A DNA stretch of 64,000 nt from Pedobacter psychroterrae. GTDB lineage: Bacteria; Bacteroidota; Bacteroidia; Sphingobacteriales; Sphingobacteriaceae. The notes beneath the pieces are model-generated. The model made no database searches. It was not told the DNA's origin and saw only the letters and a list, made by a program, of their open reading frames with translations. The stretch covers positions 372,001 to 436,000 of the forward strand of contig NZ_SJSL01000001.1 of assembly GCF_004331695.1 (NCBI RefSeq). Direction: 5' to 3'. A program made the translations under genes and the position numbers. Positions 1 through 9,660 of this stretch are shown here, in pieces (the first letter of the stretch is position 1; each line of letters begins with the position of its first letter).

Positions 1-322
1 CGATGGCATTAGCAGTAGCAATAAAGGTTAATGCCTGAGTGATCACCTCATCTCCGGATTTAACTCCGGCAAGCCTAAGTGCGACCTGCAATCCGGCAGT
101 ACCGTTTACAACTGCAATTGCTTTCTGTGTGCCCGTAGCGGTCTGCATGAGCTCCTCAAATTTATCGACATAAGCCCCTACAGAAGAAACAAATGTAGAA
201 TCGATCGTGTCCATGACATACTTCTTTTCATTTCCCCTGAATCTTGGCTCATGTAAGGGAATGAACTCTTTAGTACCAAAAGCTCCCTGAACAAATGATA
301 TAATGTCTTGAATATCTTTCAT
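1..322 (-). CDS. DegT/DnrJ/EryC1/StrS-family sugar aminotransferase, N-terminal part (runs off window)
   Basis: Reading leftward from an ATG at 320-322, the frame stays open to the window edge and encodes about 107 residues beginning MKDIQDIISFVQGAFG. The stretch FIPLHEPRFRGNE, followed about 45 residues on by AVVNGTAGLQVALRLAG and SGDEVITQALTFIATANAI, is the usual N-terminal half of PLP-dependent sugar aminotransferases of the DegT/DnrJ/EryC1/StrS family. The catalytic lysine lies outside the window. The start overlaps the stop of the dehydratase gene by one base (TAATG), so the two are probably translationally coupled. A dehydratase followed by such an aminotransferase is the LegB/LegC or PglF/PglE type of step: 4-keto-6-deoxy-HexNAc to 4-amino sugar. 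The family is firm; the exact substrate is inference. Confidence 0.85.
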   Translation of the reverse strand, partial: MKDIQDIISFVQGAFGTKEFIPLHEPRFRGNEKKYVMDTIDSTFVSSVGAYVDKFEELMQTATGTQKAIAVVNGTAGLQVALRLAGVKSGDEVITQALTFIATANAI

Positions 323-1509
323 TACATTTTTGCGTCTAAATATTTGCCAGTCTCTTTGTGACCAAAATCTGGAATCATTTTAAAGAACAATTCAACAATA
401 TCCTTTTTCGACCAGGCTTTGCTTGCTTTCAAATCCTCAATTCTTGATGAAAACAAATTTAACAGGTTGTCATTAACTTCAAACGAATTTTTGATTACCC
501 CTAGGTTATGAAATCGATCCATATCCAACACTTCATTTTCGGTGTAAAACTCCTCAAAGTCCTTTTCACCTGTAGTATCACTACTTGTAAACAAGCAAGG
601 CCATTTACCTTCCTGAGGTAATGTTTTAACCAATTCTCTGGCCTCATCTTCACTTTCACATAAATGAGGCTCATATCCCAAATTTTTGAGGTATTTAACA
701 GCGATATCAGCGAAAGTAATTAAATGCAAACTTTCACTAAGCTTCGGAAAAAACACATCACGATTTTCACCGAAAATACAGGACATGAGGCATAGTTCCC
801 CAGATTCCTTTGGGATAACAAAATACCTTTTAATGTCATTCGGGGCCACAATTGGCTGTAACTTTTGAATCCGCTGATTGAAACCATGTAATAAAGATCC
901 GTCTGAAAACGCAACATTGGCAAAACGTGCTGTCGAAATGCTGATATCTTTACTCCTGCGCATCAAAAACATCTCCATGATCCTTTTAGAAGCACCCATC
1001 ATATTAACAGGATTTGCAGCCTTATCTGTGGAGACGCAAAAGTATTTCTTAACCCCCTTATCTATTGACTGCTGAATGGTCTTATCTGTATTAAAAACAT
1101 TCACATTAATCATCCGCATTAGTGTAAAAGGATCTTTTTCACTCCTTACATGTTTTAAAGCGGAAAGATTAAGAACATAATCGTAGCATCCATCGGCTTC
1201 GATGAAAGCGTCGTACTCCTCAGAACCGATATCTAAAGCAAAGGTCTGAAAATCTCCATCAATATACCCAAATGAACTTCTGATATCACGAACAAGCTCA
1301 ACCATGTTATTCTCACTAATATCAACAACATGAAGTTTTTTAGGATTTCTCTTAAAAATCTCCTTTGTCACTGCCTGACCTATGGAGCCAGCACCGCCAA
1401 TCACCAAGAACTTAGATTGCCCTACAATCCGCAACAACTCAATTTCAGACCTGGAGATATCTTCTTGGAATAGCTCTCTGTTCCGACCAATTAAACTAAG
1501 TATATCCAC
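322..1509 (-). CDS. UDP-HexNAc 4,6-dehydratase-like protein (CapD/WbpM/LegB type SDR)
   Basis: A 395-residue soluble extended short-chain dehydrogenase. The NAD-binding glycine motif GGAGSIG lies at about residues 38-44, ALKHV at about 116, and the catalytic region STDKAANPVNMMGASKR at about 159-175. In this region the usual catalytic Tyr is a Met (NMMGASK), as in WbpM/PglF-type retaining dehydratases rather than the inverting PseB/FlaA1 type. It lacks the N-terminal transmembrane domain of full-length WbpM. It probably turns UDP-GlcNAc into the 4-keto-6-deoxy sugar used by the aminotransferase that follows. It lies 6 bp downstream of the epimerase gene in a leftward operon. Family call firm; product stereochemistry inferred from the Met. 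Confidence 0.85.
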   Translation of the reverse strand: MDILSLIGRNRELFQEDISRSEIELLRIVGQSKFLVIGGAGSIGQAVTKEIFKRNPKKLHVVDISENNMVELVRDIRSSFGYIDGDFQTFALDIGSEEYDAFIEADGCYDYVLNLSALKHVRSEKDPFTLMRMINVNVFNTDKTIQQSIDKGVKKYFCVSTDKAANPVNMMGASKRIMEMFLMRRSKDISISTARFANVAFSDGSLLHGFNQRIQKLQPIVAPNDIKRYFVIPKESGELCLMSCIFGENRDVFFPKLSESLHLITFADIAVKYLKNLGYEPHLCESEDEARELVKTLPQEGKWPCLFTSSDTTGEKDFEEFYTENEVLDMDRFHNLGVIKNSFEVNDNLLNLFSSRIEDLKASKAWSKKDIVELFFKMIPDFGHKETGKYLDAKM

Positions 1510-1515
1510 GTAATT

Positions 1516-2511
1516 TTATTTTAAATATATCAGATTTACTTTATACCATTCCAATGCTATTTCAAGTCCCTCTATCACCGAAATTTCAGGTTTATAGCCA
1601 ATTAAACTGCCAGCCTTCTCAATATTAGCCAGGCTGTGTTTAACATCTCCCCTTCTTTCTTCACGATATTCCGGTTTCAAATCCAATCCGCTTTTAGTAG
1701 CAATCTTAAGCCAAAGTTCATTTAAGGTTGTGCGTTCGCCAAAAGCGATGTTAATAACCTCATCTTTTTGAAGGTTAGTAGTAAGCATCGCCTTCACATT
1801 CGCCTGAACTGCATTCTCAATAAATGTAAAATCACGACTTGTCTCCCCATCACCATTTATATATGGTGCTTGCCCATTAATTGCTGATTCGATAAAGAGA
1901 GGTATTACGGCAGCGTAAGGCCCGCGAGGGTTTTGTCTGGGCCCGAAAACATTAAAATAACGCAAACCAATGCTATGAAAATCATAGGTTCTGGAAAACA
2001 CTGATACGTACAACTCATTAACATACTTTGTTACAGCATAAGGTGACAAAGGATTTCCAATCTGATCTTCAACTTTTGGCAATCCGGGATGATCACCGTA
2101 CGTACTGGAACTTGCCGCATAGACAAAATTCATCACTTTTGCATCTCGTGCCGCAACCAACATGTTCAGAAACCCGCTTATGTTGACTTCATTAGTTGTT
2201 ATGGGATCGTTGATCGATCTTGGAACCGAACCCAATGCAGCCTGATGAGAAACATAGTTTATCCCGTCCACAGCCCTCTCACAATCCTTAAGATTTCTGA
2301 TATCACCTTCGATGAGCTCAAAAGCCGGATACTTTTTAAATTCTTCAATATTTGCATGAGAACCTGTAGAAAAGTTATCTAGAACCCTAACTTTTCCAGC
2401 GCCATATTTTAATAGATATTCAACCAGATTTGAACCTATAAAACCTGCCCCACCTGTTATTAGAAATGCTTTATCTGAGAGATCTTCAGTATGGTATTTG
2501 CTTTCGTACAT
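1516..2511 (-). CDS. UDP-N-acetylhexosamine 4-epimerase-like protein (TviC/WbpP type)
   Basis: A 331-residue extended SDR with GGAGFIGSN at about residues 20-28, the catalytic Ser region SSSTYGD near 135, and YAVTK (Tyr and Lys) near 159. The stretch [21 protein letters not shown] is the signature seen in WbpP/TviC/WbgU UDP-GlcNAc(A) 4-epimerases and separates them from ordinary GalE. It is separated by only 2 bp from the TviB-like dehydrogenase upstream. The TviB/TviC or WbpO/WbpP pairing makes UDP-GalNAc(A), so an amino uronic acid in the polymer is a reasonable inference. Cytoplasmic; the start ATG is clear. Confidence 0.85.
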   Translation of the reverse strand: MYESKYHTEDLSDKAFLITGGAGFIGSNLVEYLLKYGAGKVRVLDNFSTGSHANIEEFKKYPAFELIEGDIRNLKDCERAVDGINYVSHQAALGSVPRSINDPITTNEVNISGFLNMLVAARDAKVMNFVYAASSSTYGDHPGLPKVEDQIGNPLSPYAVTKYVNELYVSVFSRTYDFHSIGLRYFNVFGPRQNPRGPYAAVIPLFIESAINGQAPYINGDGETSRDFTFIENAVQANVKAMLTTNLQKDEVINIAFGERTTLNELWLKIATKSGLDLKPEYREERRGDVKHSLANIEKAGSLIGYKPEISVIEGLEIALEWYKVNLIYLK

Positions 2512-2513
2512 CT

Positions 2514-3815
2514 CTATAGCCTTGAATCAACCAATTCTTTATTAAGAAACCCTTTTACATCATATATCACGCAATTAGCGCACTTAAGCAATGACAGATC
2601 CAATTGCTTAAATTCATCATGACTTACTGTTAAAACTATTGCATCATATTCATTTTGTCGAATTAATTCAAAATCGTTTTGCGTCTCTATACCATATTCA
2701 TGGAATACCTCGGCAGGTTTTGCCCAAGGGTCATAAACATCAATGTCTACATTATAAGTTTTTAACTCGTTGATGATATCAATAACTTTTGTGTTACGGA
2801 CATCAGGACAATTCTCTTTAAAAGTAAAACCTAAGACTAAAACTTTCGAGCCTTTAATTCTGATATCTTTTTTGATCATCAGTTTAACAACTTCTTGAGC
2901 AACATATGCTCCCATGTCATCATTTAAACGTCGACCGGCCAATATTATCTCAGGGTGATAACCCAACTCTTGCGCCTTTTGAGCCAAATAGTAAGGATCT
3001 ACACCAATACAATGCCCCCCTACTAACCCGGGTCTGAATTTCAAAAAATTCCACTTCGTGCCTGCAGCCTCTAATACTTCATGAGTATCAATACCCATTC
3101 TGTTGAAAATTTTACTTAACTCATTTACGAAGGCAATATTTATGTCCCGTTGAGAGTTCTCAATAACTTTGGCTGCCTCGGCAACTTTAATGCTACTTGC
3201 TTTATGCGTACCCGCAACAATTATTGACTTATAAAGCTGATCAACAACCTCCGCAATTTCTGGGGTTGATCCAGAGGTTACTTTTAAAATTTTAGTAACG
3301 GTATGCTCTTTATCTCCAGGATTTATTCGCTCGGGAGAGTACCCTGCATAAAAGTCCTCGTTATACACAAGTCCACTGATCTTCTCTAGCACAGGAATAC
3401 ACTCATCTTCAGTTACCCCGGGATAAACAGTTGATTCGTAAATGACGATATCCCCTTTTTTTAACACTTTACCGACAGTTTCACTGGCTTTATATAGAGG
3501 AGTTAAATCGGGACGATTATTTTTGTCTGTTGGAGTAGGAACAGTGACTATAAAAACGTTACAGGCTCTGATATCTTCAAGCTGATTAGTTGAATAAAAA
3601 CCTTTCAAGTTAGGTGATTTTACTGTCACAGATTGAAGCTCATCCTCACTGATTTCTAAGGTGTGGTCTACACCATCTCGTAAAGCATCAATACGCTGTT
3701 GATTTATATCAAATCCTAACACAGGATATTTTTTAGCAAAGGCTACTGCTAAAGGTAGGCCTACATAACCAAGGCCTATAACGGCAATTTTGGAACTCTC
3801 AATATTGAACTGCAT
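2514..3815 (-). CDS. UDP-N-acetyl-D-hexosamine 6-dehydrogenase (TviB/WbpO-type nucleotide sugar dehydrogenase)
   Basis: A 433-residue member of the UDP-glucose/GDP-mannose dehydrogenase family. [17 protein letters not shown] at the N-terminus is the Rossmann motif. [11 protein letters not shown] near residue 50 is typical of TviB/WbpO. The catalytic Cys is in [12 protein letters not shown] (about 264-275). The C-terminal UDPG_MGDP_dh_C half carries [19 protein letters not shown]. The enzyme performs a four-electron NAD-dependent oxidation of the sugar C6 to a carboxylate. It lies 7 bp after the tyrosine kinase gene and 2 bp before the epimerase, inside one leftward operon. Length is normal for the family. 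Confidence 0.9.
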   Translation of the reverse strand: MQFNIESSKIAVIGLGYVGLPLAVAFAKKYPVLGFDINQQRIDALRDGVDHTLEISEDELQSVTVKSPNLKGFYSTNQLEDIRACNVFIVTVPTPTDKNNRPDLTPLYKASETVGKVLKKGDIVIYESTVYPGVTEDECIPVLEKISGLVYNEDFYAGYSPERINPGDKEHTVTKILKVTSGSTPEIAEVVDQLYKSIIVAGTHKASSIKVAEAAKVIENSQRDINIAFVNELSKIFNRMGIDTHEVLEAAGTKWNFLKFRPGLVGGHCIGVDPYYLAQKAQELGYHPEIILAGRRLNDDMGAYVAQEVVKLMIKKDIRIKGSKVLVLGFTFKENCPDVRNTKVIDIINELKTYNVDIDVYDPWAKPAEVFHEYGIETQNDFELIRQNEYDAIVLTVSHDEFKQLDLSLLKCANCVIYDVKGFLNKELVDSRL

Positions 3816-3822
3816 ATTATTA

Positions 3823-6219
3823 TTAAAAACGGTTGAAAAAATCTTTAACGAAAGTCCTTAGACCTTTCTTTTTAGTTTTGTTGTCATCAGAGTAATATCC
3901 GTAGCCATATCCATAGCCATATCCATATCCATAACCGTAGCCATAACTTCCTGTCACCTGTATACCATTAAGGATAATATTCATTTTTGGAAACTTACCT
4001 AACTTATAAAGGTTCTGCAACAGACTAATCTGCTGTTTAAACGTAACTCCATGTCTTACAATATAAACTGTAACATCAGCAAGCCGGGATATAATCTGGG
4101 CATCTGTTACCAAACCTACAGGAGGTGTGTCTATAATAATTTCATCAAAATTGTCTCTCAAATAATCTATGAGTTCCTCTATCTCTTTACCAATTAACAG
4201 TTCAGAAGGATTTGGTGGGACAGGACCAGAACCAATTACTTTGAGGTTATCGGAGATACTAGTATTTTGAATTATCTCAGATGCTGTAGCCTTTCCTATC
4301 ATAAAATTACTCAAACCGTTTTTGTTACTTAGATTTAAATATTTACTTACTTTAGGCTTACGTAAATCCAATTCCAATAGCACTGTCTTTTTTCCACTAA
4401 TTGCAAGCGCCGCAGCTATATTACTTCCCACAAAACTTTTTCCTTCTCCCGACATACTGGAAGTAAGCAATGTCACCACACCCTTTTTATTCCCTCTACT
4501 ACCCTGGGCATATTGTAGATTAGTTCTAATAGCCCTAAACTGCTCTGCAATTGCCTTTCGACTGTTTGCTTGCACGACAATTTGTTCGTCACCCTCGTTA
4601 TACATTAACTCCCCTAAAATTGGCGCAGTAGTGACCTTTGATATATCACTGTTAGAAGTCACCTTATTATTTAATAGCTCTTTTGAATAAATATAAATGA
4701 ACGGTAAAAGGATACCTGCAAGCAAGGCTACTAGATAAGTTAAGGGAATTTTCGGCTTAATTGGACTTGTCGTTGAGTATGCCGGGTCTACAACTCTGCT
4801 ATCTGCGACAGCAGAAGCGTATGACAAAGCTGCTTCTTCTTTCTTTTGAAGTAAGTATAAATACAAACTCTCTTTTATCGTTTGCTGTCTTTGGATACTG
4901 ATAAACTGTCTTTGCTGTCCAGGAATTTTTTTGATCGAACTTTCATATTGTGCATTATTTGAGCTTAGGCTTCTTTTATTACTTTCTAAAGACGCCTCAA
5001 TATTTCTAATATTAGCTCTTATTCCAGCTCTGGTGGCGTCAATTTGCTCATTAATCGACTCAAAAATGGGATTATCAGGTTGAGTTGTTGCTAATAAATT
5101 GATTTTCTTTAATTGTAATTCACTCAATTGATTAATCTGACCTAATAAAACTGGGTCATCGATACCTAACGTGCTGGGGAGCTTTTCCTGTGGACTGTCC
5201 GAGTCAACATATCTTTGAATATCTTTAATGACATTCAATTTCAAATTGACTTCATTCATCTTAGCATCATTTGCCTTTACATTTTCCAAATACAAACTTG
5301 CTTCGCTACTTATATCTGTCAAACCCTGGCTGCTCTTAAAGCCTTCAACATCCTTTTCAACTTCAACCAACTCTCCTGTTACTAATTTTAGTCTTTCATC
5401 AATAAAATCTAGCGTACTCTGTGTAGTACGGTTTTTGTCAGTCAAAGAGGCTTCATTATAAACCTGTATTAATGTATTTAAAACATCCTTTCCTCTCAAA
5501 GGAACCGTCGTTTGAAAAACTAGTTTCAAAACTGTAGATTGCTTATTAGTTACAGCAATAGAAAGATTAGAAAGATAACTGTTCACTACTTTTACTGGGT
5601 CATTAAAGAACAATGAGAAAGTTTGAGATTTATACTTATTAAAATAGGCAGACTTATCTACCTTATAAGTACCTATATAATTACGCTGTAACTGGTTCAG
5701 CGGCCCGCTTACTTTTCTCCCGGTTTTAGGATCCTCTAAAATATATTGGCTTTGATTCGGAAAAGATAACTTCCACTCTTTACCAAAATAATCTTCCTTC
5801 ATTTCGAAAGTCTGAAAATTTACTGGTCTTTCCAAATAAAGATCAGTACTAATTACCCTTCCTTGAGCATTTAAAGTTATATTCAAATTTAAACGTTTGA
5901 CAACAGTAGCCATCAGCGTTTTTGATTGCAGAACCTCGATTTCATTTTCAACGACCTTTGAGCCGCCAAAAAGATCCAATTCACTCAGGATGTCTTTTGA
6001 CATACCATCCTGTTTTTGATCCTTTATGAGCAAAGTACTACTTACTTCATAAATCGGCTTTGTATAACGAAGGTATAAAAATGCTATAGTTAACGCCAAT
6101 ACTACGCCAAGTATAAATACTGGCCAGTGATATAAATATGTTCCTAGCAGTTCGCGAATGTTAACTTCTTTTAACTCTGCCTCTGCTTCTACCTGATGTG
6201 AATCTATTACTTTATTCAT
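3823..6219 (-). CDS. Wzc-type polysaccharide co-polymerase with BY-kinase domain
   Basis: 798 residues. Near the N-terminus is a first TM segment (about 30-50) and a Wzz domain; a long periplasmic coiled-coil region and a GNVR-like stretch ([13 protein letters not shown]) follow; the second TM is at about 490-510. The cytoplasmic bacterial tyrosine kinase has a Walker A with GEGKS (near 590), a Walker A' LLELDLRKP and a Walker B with [11 protein letters not shown] (near 698). The C-terminus has a tyrosine cluster of alternating Gly-Tyr (about 755-776), the expected autophosphorylation tail. It controls chain length and export with the lipoprotein encoded 8 bp upstream. The divergent CpsB/YwqE-like gene at 7198 is the expected phosphatase. 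Single-gene Wzc architecture is the Gram-negative form. Confidence 0.93.
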   Translation of the reverse strand: MNKVIDSHQVEAEAELKEVNIRELLGTYLYHWPVFILGVVLALTIAFLYLRYTKPIYEVSSTLLIKDQKQDGMSKDILSELDLFGGSKVVENEIEVLQSKTLMATVVKRLNLNITLNAQGRVISTDLYLERPVNFQTFEMKEDYFGKEWKLSFPNQSQYILEDPKTGRKVSGPLNQLQRNYIGTYKVDKSAYFNKYKSQTFSLFFNDPVKVVNSYLSNLSIAVTNKQSTVLKLVFQTTVPLRGKDVLNTLIQVYNEASLTDKNRTTQSTLDFIDERLKLVTGELVEVEKDVEGFKSSQGLTDISSEASLYLENVKANDAKMNEVNLKLNVIKDIQRYVDSDSPQEKLPSTLGIDDPVLLGQINQLSELQLKKINLLATTQPDNPIFESINEQIDATRAGIRANIRNIEASLESNKRSLSSNNAQYESSIKKIPGQQRQFISIQRQQTIKESLYLYLLQKKEEAALSYASAVADSRVVDPAYSTTSPIKPKIPLTYLVALLAGILLPFIYIYSKELLNNKVTSNSDISKVTTAPILGELMYNEGDEQIVVQANSRKAIAEQFRAIRTNLQYAQGSRGNKKGVVTLLTSSMSGEGKSFVGSNIAAALAISGKKTVLLELDLRKPKVSKYLNLSNKNGLSNFMIGKATASEIIQNTSISDNLKVIGSGPVPPNPSELLIGKEIEELIDYLRDNFDEIIIDTPPVGLVTDAQIISRLADVTVYIVRHGVTFKQQISLLQNLYKLGKFPKMNIILNGIQVTGSYGYGYGYGYGYGYGYGYYSDDNKTKKKGLRTFVKDFFNRF

Positions 6220-6227
6220 TATTACTA

Positions 6228-6998
6228 CTAAAAACGGCTAATTATTAACGCGATTACCGATAAAGCGGACAAAACTATACTAACATTTCTATATGATGAA
6301 TCCACACTTGCGTATTTTGCCGTACCTGGCTGGATATATAATACATCATTATTTTGAAGATAATAATACGGGGAATTAAATAAATCTTTACGCTGCAAGT
6401 CCATTCGAATGTATTCCCTGACACCCCGGTCTTCGCGGATCAAAAGAACGTTATTTCTAACACCAGTAATAGTCAGATCTCCAGCCATACTTAACGCTTC
6501 CGCAACAGAAACGCGTTCATTGTTTACAGGATAAACTCCAGGCCTCGCTACATCTCCTAAAACAGAAATTCTGAAGTTAACGACACGCAAGCTTACCACA
6601 GGTTCTTTGAGGTACTGCAACAATTTCTTTTCAATCGCTGATCTAGCTTGAGCAGTACTCAATCCTACCACGGGTACCGACCCGATCAATGGAAGCTGGA
6701 TTGCGCCGTTTTCATCAACTAAAAATCCGTTTGCATTATTTGTAGGATTGCTACTACCATTACCCTGTACAGAACTTGTACTACCCATATTGAAAATAGC
6801 ACTCGCTTCAGGATTTAAACTAGTGACGGTTAAGGCTAGAATATCATTTTTCTGAATTTTCAATGCCGTCTGGTTCCTTATCTGTTCCTGTACTGTGCTA
6901 TCCAATGGTAAATCCGTAAAATAAGGAACAGATTTATATTTTACTCCGCAACTGCTCAATAGCACTGTTGCGAGCAATAGGTAGAAATATTGTCTCAT
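6228..6998 (-). CDS. Wza-like polysaccharide export lipoprotein (Poly_export/SLBB)
   Basis: 256 residues with a lipoprotein signal (LLATVLLSSC, Cys about residue 16). A Poly_export domain (ILALTVTSLNPEAS, then GFLVDENGAIQLPLIGSVPVVG) is followed by one SLBB domain (ISVLGDVARPGVYPVNNERVSVAEALSMAGDL). A hydrophobic C-terminal segment (VSIVLSALSVIALIISRF) could be the outer-membrane helix known from Wza. It is short compared with E. coli Wza (about 360), which is common in Bacteroidota. It is the first gene of the leftward operon and should be the outer-membrane partner of the Wzc kinase. Confidence 0.88.
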   Translation of the reverse strand: MRQYFYLLLATVLLSSCGVKYKSVPYFTDLPLDSTVQEQIRNQTALKIQKNDILALTVTSLNPEASAIFNMGSTSSVQGNGSSNPTNNANGFLVDENGAIQLPLIGSVPVVGLSTAQARSAIEKKLLQYLKEPVVSLRVVNFRISVLGDVARPGVYPVNNERVSVAEALSMAGDLTITGVRNNVLLIREDRGVREYIRMDLQRKDLFNSPYYYLQNNDVLYIQPGTAKYASVDSSYRNVSIVLSALSVIALIISRF

Positions 6999-7030
6999 AG
7001 GCTCGTAGACGTTTAATTTATTTGTTGGTG

Positions 7031-7057
7031 CAAAGATAGTATTTACATCGAATCCAA
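7031..7057 (-). promoter_or_regulatory. Candidate promoter of the first polysaccharide operon
   Basis: On the minus strand TATCTTTG (7038-7031) fits the Bacteroidota -7 box TAnnTTTG exactly. A TTG (7057-7055) lies 16 bp upstream of it, a little closer than the usual spacing. It is about 33 bp before the Wza-like start at 6998. Position and the -7 match are seen; promoter activity is inferred. Confidence 0.4.
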
Positions 7058-7197
7058 CATTATTTTAAAGTTAAATAAGTGGCATTCCTGTATAAATTTA
7101 TCCTAACAACGTTACATTTCAGCGCCAACTGCAAAAAAGATGCCACAGATTAAGAAAAATATCTAACTTAGTGCTGGAATCAAATTAAACGGCATAA

Positions 7198-7923
7198 ATG
7201 ATCTTTTTTAAACGTTCAGGAAAATCTAAACTAAAAGATTTTGGTAATATTGGTGTAGATATGCATTCGCATCTAGTACCCGGAGTGGATGATGGAGCAA
7301 AAGATGTAGCGGATAGTATACAAATTATAAATGGCTTAAAGGAGTTAGGATTCACTAAACTTTACACAACTCCTCATACCTTGCAGGATATCCATCCAAA
7401 CACCCACGAAACATTAAAAACGGCGCACGCCTTGCTAGACGGTCTACTACCTGATGGAATTAGCCTTGACCTTTCTTCTGAATACTATATGGATGAACAA
7501 TTTGGTAGACAAGTCGGAGAAGGAACAGTAATGCCTTTACCAGGCAATCGTCTGCTAATCGAATTTAGTCAGATTTCCCGACCACACGATCTTGAAGAAG
7601 TAATTTTCGATTTAGGCATAAAAGGATATAACATCATCCTTGCTCATCCCGAGCGATACCTGTTTTTTCATAAACAATTCACTTATTTCACGCGATTAAA
7701 AGAGATGGGAGTAGAATTACAAGTCAATGCATTGTCTCTCACAGATCACTATGGTAAAAACATCCGTTCCATTGCCGAGAAGCTAATTGAAAAGGACATG
7801 ATAGATTTCATTGGGACAGACATCCACCACGTACGGCATCTGGAGATCCTTAAGCGTGTGCCTGAATCTAAATTTTTCACTCGTTTAGTCGATAGTGGTT
7901 TGCTTAAAAATCAGTCCTTCTAA
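7198..7923 (+). CDS. CpsB/YwqE-type tyrosine-protein phosphatase (PHP domain)
   Basis: 241 residues. The metal-binding PHP motifs are all present: DMHSHLVPGVDDGAKD (H23, H25), TTPHT near residue 60, ILAHPERY near 145 and GTDIHHVRH near 205. These manganese-dependent phosphatases remove phosphate from the tyrosine tail of Wzc/CpsD kinases and so set the capsule polymerisation cycle. It is divergent from the lipoprotein-kinase operon across a 199-bp gap, which fits a dedicated role there. Length matches the family (about 245). The ATG at 7198 is used because the MIFFKR start leads straight into the conserved domain. Confidence 0.9.
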   Translation: MIFFKRSGKSKLKDFGNIGVDMHSHLVPGVDDGAKDVADSIQIINGLKELGFTKLYTTPHTLQDIHPNTHETLKTAHALLDGLLPDGISLDLSSEYYMDEQFGRQVGEGTVMPLPGNRLLIEFSQISRPHDLEEVIFDLGIKGYNIILAHPERYLFFHKQFTYFTRLKEMGVELQVNALSLTDHYGKNIRSIAEKLIEKDMIDFIGTDIHHVRHLEILKRVPESKFFTRLVDSGLLKNQSF

Positions 7924-7942
7924 AATCAAATCTAAACATAGG

Positions 7943-8623
7943 CTATACAGGCATATGCCTGTGTACCATTGTTAAGGCAAAATCTAACTGTTCTTTCGGC
8001 GAAAGGTCTGTATTGTCTAAAACAATCGCATCCTCAGCGCGAACCAGTGGGCTTTCGACACGGGTGGTATCTGCATAATCTCTGTGCGCCAGGCTATCAA
8101 AGACTTCTTCAAGCGTAATTTGGGTTTCGCCTTTGTCCTGCATTTCTTTATGTCTTCTCTGTGCCCTTATGCCTGGATCAGCCGTCATAAAGAATTTAAC
8201 CTGTGCATCAGGAAACACTGCTGTACCAATATCCCGCCCATCCATTACAATATTTTTAGACCTCCCCATCCTTTGCTGCTGTTTCACCATTTCTAACCTG
8301 ACCTCCTTAATTGCAGAAACCTCACTTACTTTGTCAGAAACATGCATTAGCCTTATCTCTTCCGATACCTCATCGTTATTTAAAGTGATATGTGATTCAT
8401 AATCCTTTGAGTGGAAATTCAATTCTATACTTCTGAGGGCGTCATCTACTGCTTTAAAGTCATTTAAATCCACCTGGTTTCTAATAAAATACAGTGTTAT
8501 TGCACGATACATCGCACCACTGTCAATATAAATAAAATCCAGTGTTTTTGCCAGAGCCTTCGCAAGCGTGCTTTTACCGCAAGAAGAATAGCCATCGATG
8601 GCTACAACCATGTTTTTCCTCAT
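7943..8623 (-). CDS. cmk: Cytidylate kinase
   Basis: 226 residues from the ATG at 8621-8623 (MRKNMVVAIDGYSSCGKST). The open frame reaches back to 8731, but the extra 36 residues lie across the divergent gap and match nothing in the family, so the shorter start is chosen. The P-loop is GYSSCGKST. The CMP-binding region includes YIDSGAMYRAITLYF and VMDGRDIGTAVFPDA, and the LID region HKEMQDKGETQITLEEV, with NTDLSPKEQ at the C-terminus. It phosphorylates CMP/dCMP to the diphosphate in the cytoplasm. It is a housekeeping gene between polysaccharide genes, convergent with the phosphatase 19 bp away. Confidence 0.93.
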   Translation of the reverse strand: MRKNMVVAIDGYSSCGKSTLAKALAKTLDFIYIDSGAMYRAITLYFIRNQVDLNDFKAVDDALRSIELNFHSKDYESHITLNNDEVSEEIRLMHVSDKVSEVSAIKEVRLEMVKQQQRMGRSKNIVMDGRDIGTAVFPDAQVKFFMTADPGIRAQRRHKEMQDKGETQITLEEVFDSLAHRDYADTTRVESPLVRAEDAIVLDNTDLSPKEQLDFALTMVHRHMPV

Positions 8624-8690
8624 GGAAGCCAAGTTATAAATAGTTGAGCAAAATATAATGTCTGTGGTCATTAAATAAATAATTTTGCCA

Positions 8691-9659
8691 ATGAGCAACT
8701 TCCAACTCCTTGCTTCCCTATTTCTCAGCATTATTTCATTTATCAGTGTTAGTATTCTGACACCTATTATTATCTGGGTCTCTTTTCAAAAAAGACTTGT
8801 CACCCCAGTAAACAAAAGAAGTTCCCATAAATCCAGCACCCCGCCCTTTGGCGGAGTGGCATTTTACATAATTTTTATTGTGCTCATTTCATTTATCCAG
8901 GTTATACTCAATGAATCAATTGGTTATAATATCATCGCAGCCACCTCCATCCTATTCATGATCGGCCTAAAGGATGATTTGGTTCATTCCAGTGCAAAAG
9001 TCAAATTAGCAGGGCAAGTAGCAGCTGGCCTGATAGTCGTACACTCAGCCAACTTTCGGATCTCATTTCATGGATTCTTTGACAACTTTACCATTCATCC
9101 CCTCATATCCATACTAGCCTCAGTCTGTCTGCTAATTCTCATCATCAATGCCTACAATCTTATCGACGGGATAGACGGACTGGCTGCAATGATCGGAATA
9201 GTAGCATCCAGTACCTATGCGTGGTTATTTTTCACAAACAATGATCTGTTTTTCTTCCTGCTTAGCATCATCACAATAGGTGTCCTAACTGCATTCTTAA
9301 GATTCAACTTATCCAAAAAAAACAATAAAATCTTCATGGGAGACTGTGGGTCACTAACCATCGGGTTGATCATTGGCTTGTTAACACTACGTTTTCTAGC
9401 GGCTACCTCAAGCCAGATACCTTACTTACTAAACATCGAAAAAAAGATCTTATTTACTACGGCAGTCCTTTTCGTCCCCTTCCTCGATACTTTTAGAATT
9501 ATCGTCATTCGTATAATGAAAAGACAAAGTCCTTTTAAGGCCGATAAAAATCATCTTCATCACGTACTCTTAAACTATGGGTTATCTCATGTTCAAGCCA
9601 GTCTGCTTTTAACTTCAGCACAGGTTTCCGTGCTGACACTATTCTACCTGCTTTTATAA
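8691..9659 (+). CDS. WecA/TagO-type undecaprenyl-phosphate HexNAc-1-phosphate transferase
   Basis: 322 residues from the ATG at 8691 (a TTG at 8685 is also in frame but less likely). It is a polytopic membrane protein of the MraY/WecA (GT4) superfamily: HKSSTPPFGGVAFY near residue 45, the substrate Asp motif NAYNLIDGIDGLAAM near 155, FMGDCGSLTIGLIIG near 217 and the His-box ADKNHLHHVLL near 285. It loads the first HexNAc-1-P onto the undecaprenyl carrier. Divergent from cmk with a 67-bp gap. It may serve either polysaccharide locus in the window; a second enzyme of the superfamily is at 46898. Confidence 0.9.
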   Translation: MSNFQLLASLFLSIISFISVSILTPIIIWVSFQKRLVTPVNKRSSHKSSTPPFGGVAFYIIFIVLISFIQVILNESIGYNIIAATSILFMIGLKDDLVHSSAKVKLAGQVAAGLIVVHSANFRISFHGFFDNFTIHPLISILASVCLLILIINAYNLIDGIDGLAAMIGIVASSTYAWLFFTNNDLFFFLLSIITIGVLTAFLRFNLSKKNNKIFMGDCGSLTIGLIIGLLTLRFLAATSSQIPYLLNIEKKILFTTAVLFVPFLDTFRIIVIRIMKRQSPFKADKNHLHHVLLNYGLSHVQASLLLTSAQVSVLTLFYLLL

Positions 9660-9660
9660 G

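Noticed and set aside
7947..7962. ACAGGCATATGCCTGT palindrome between cpsB-like and cmk stops
   Set aside because: It lies within the last codons of cmk and has no U-run; it could be a weak terminator but support is poor.
8624..8731. Longer N-terminus for cytidylate kinase
   Set aside because: The extra 36 residues do not fit the family and would overlap the start of the divergent WecA-type gene.
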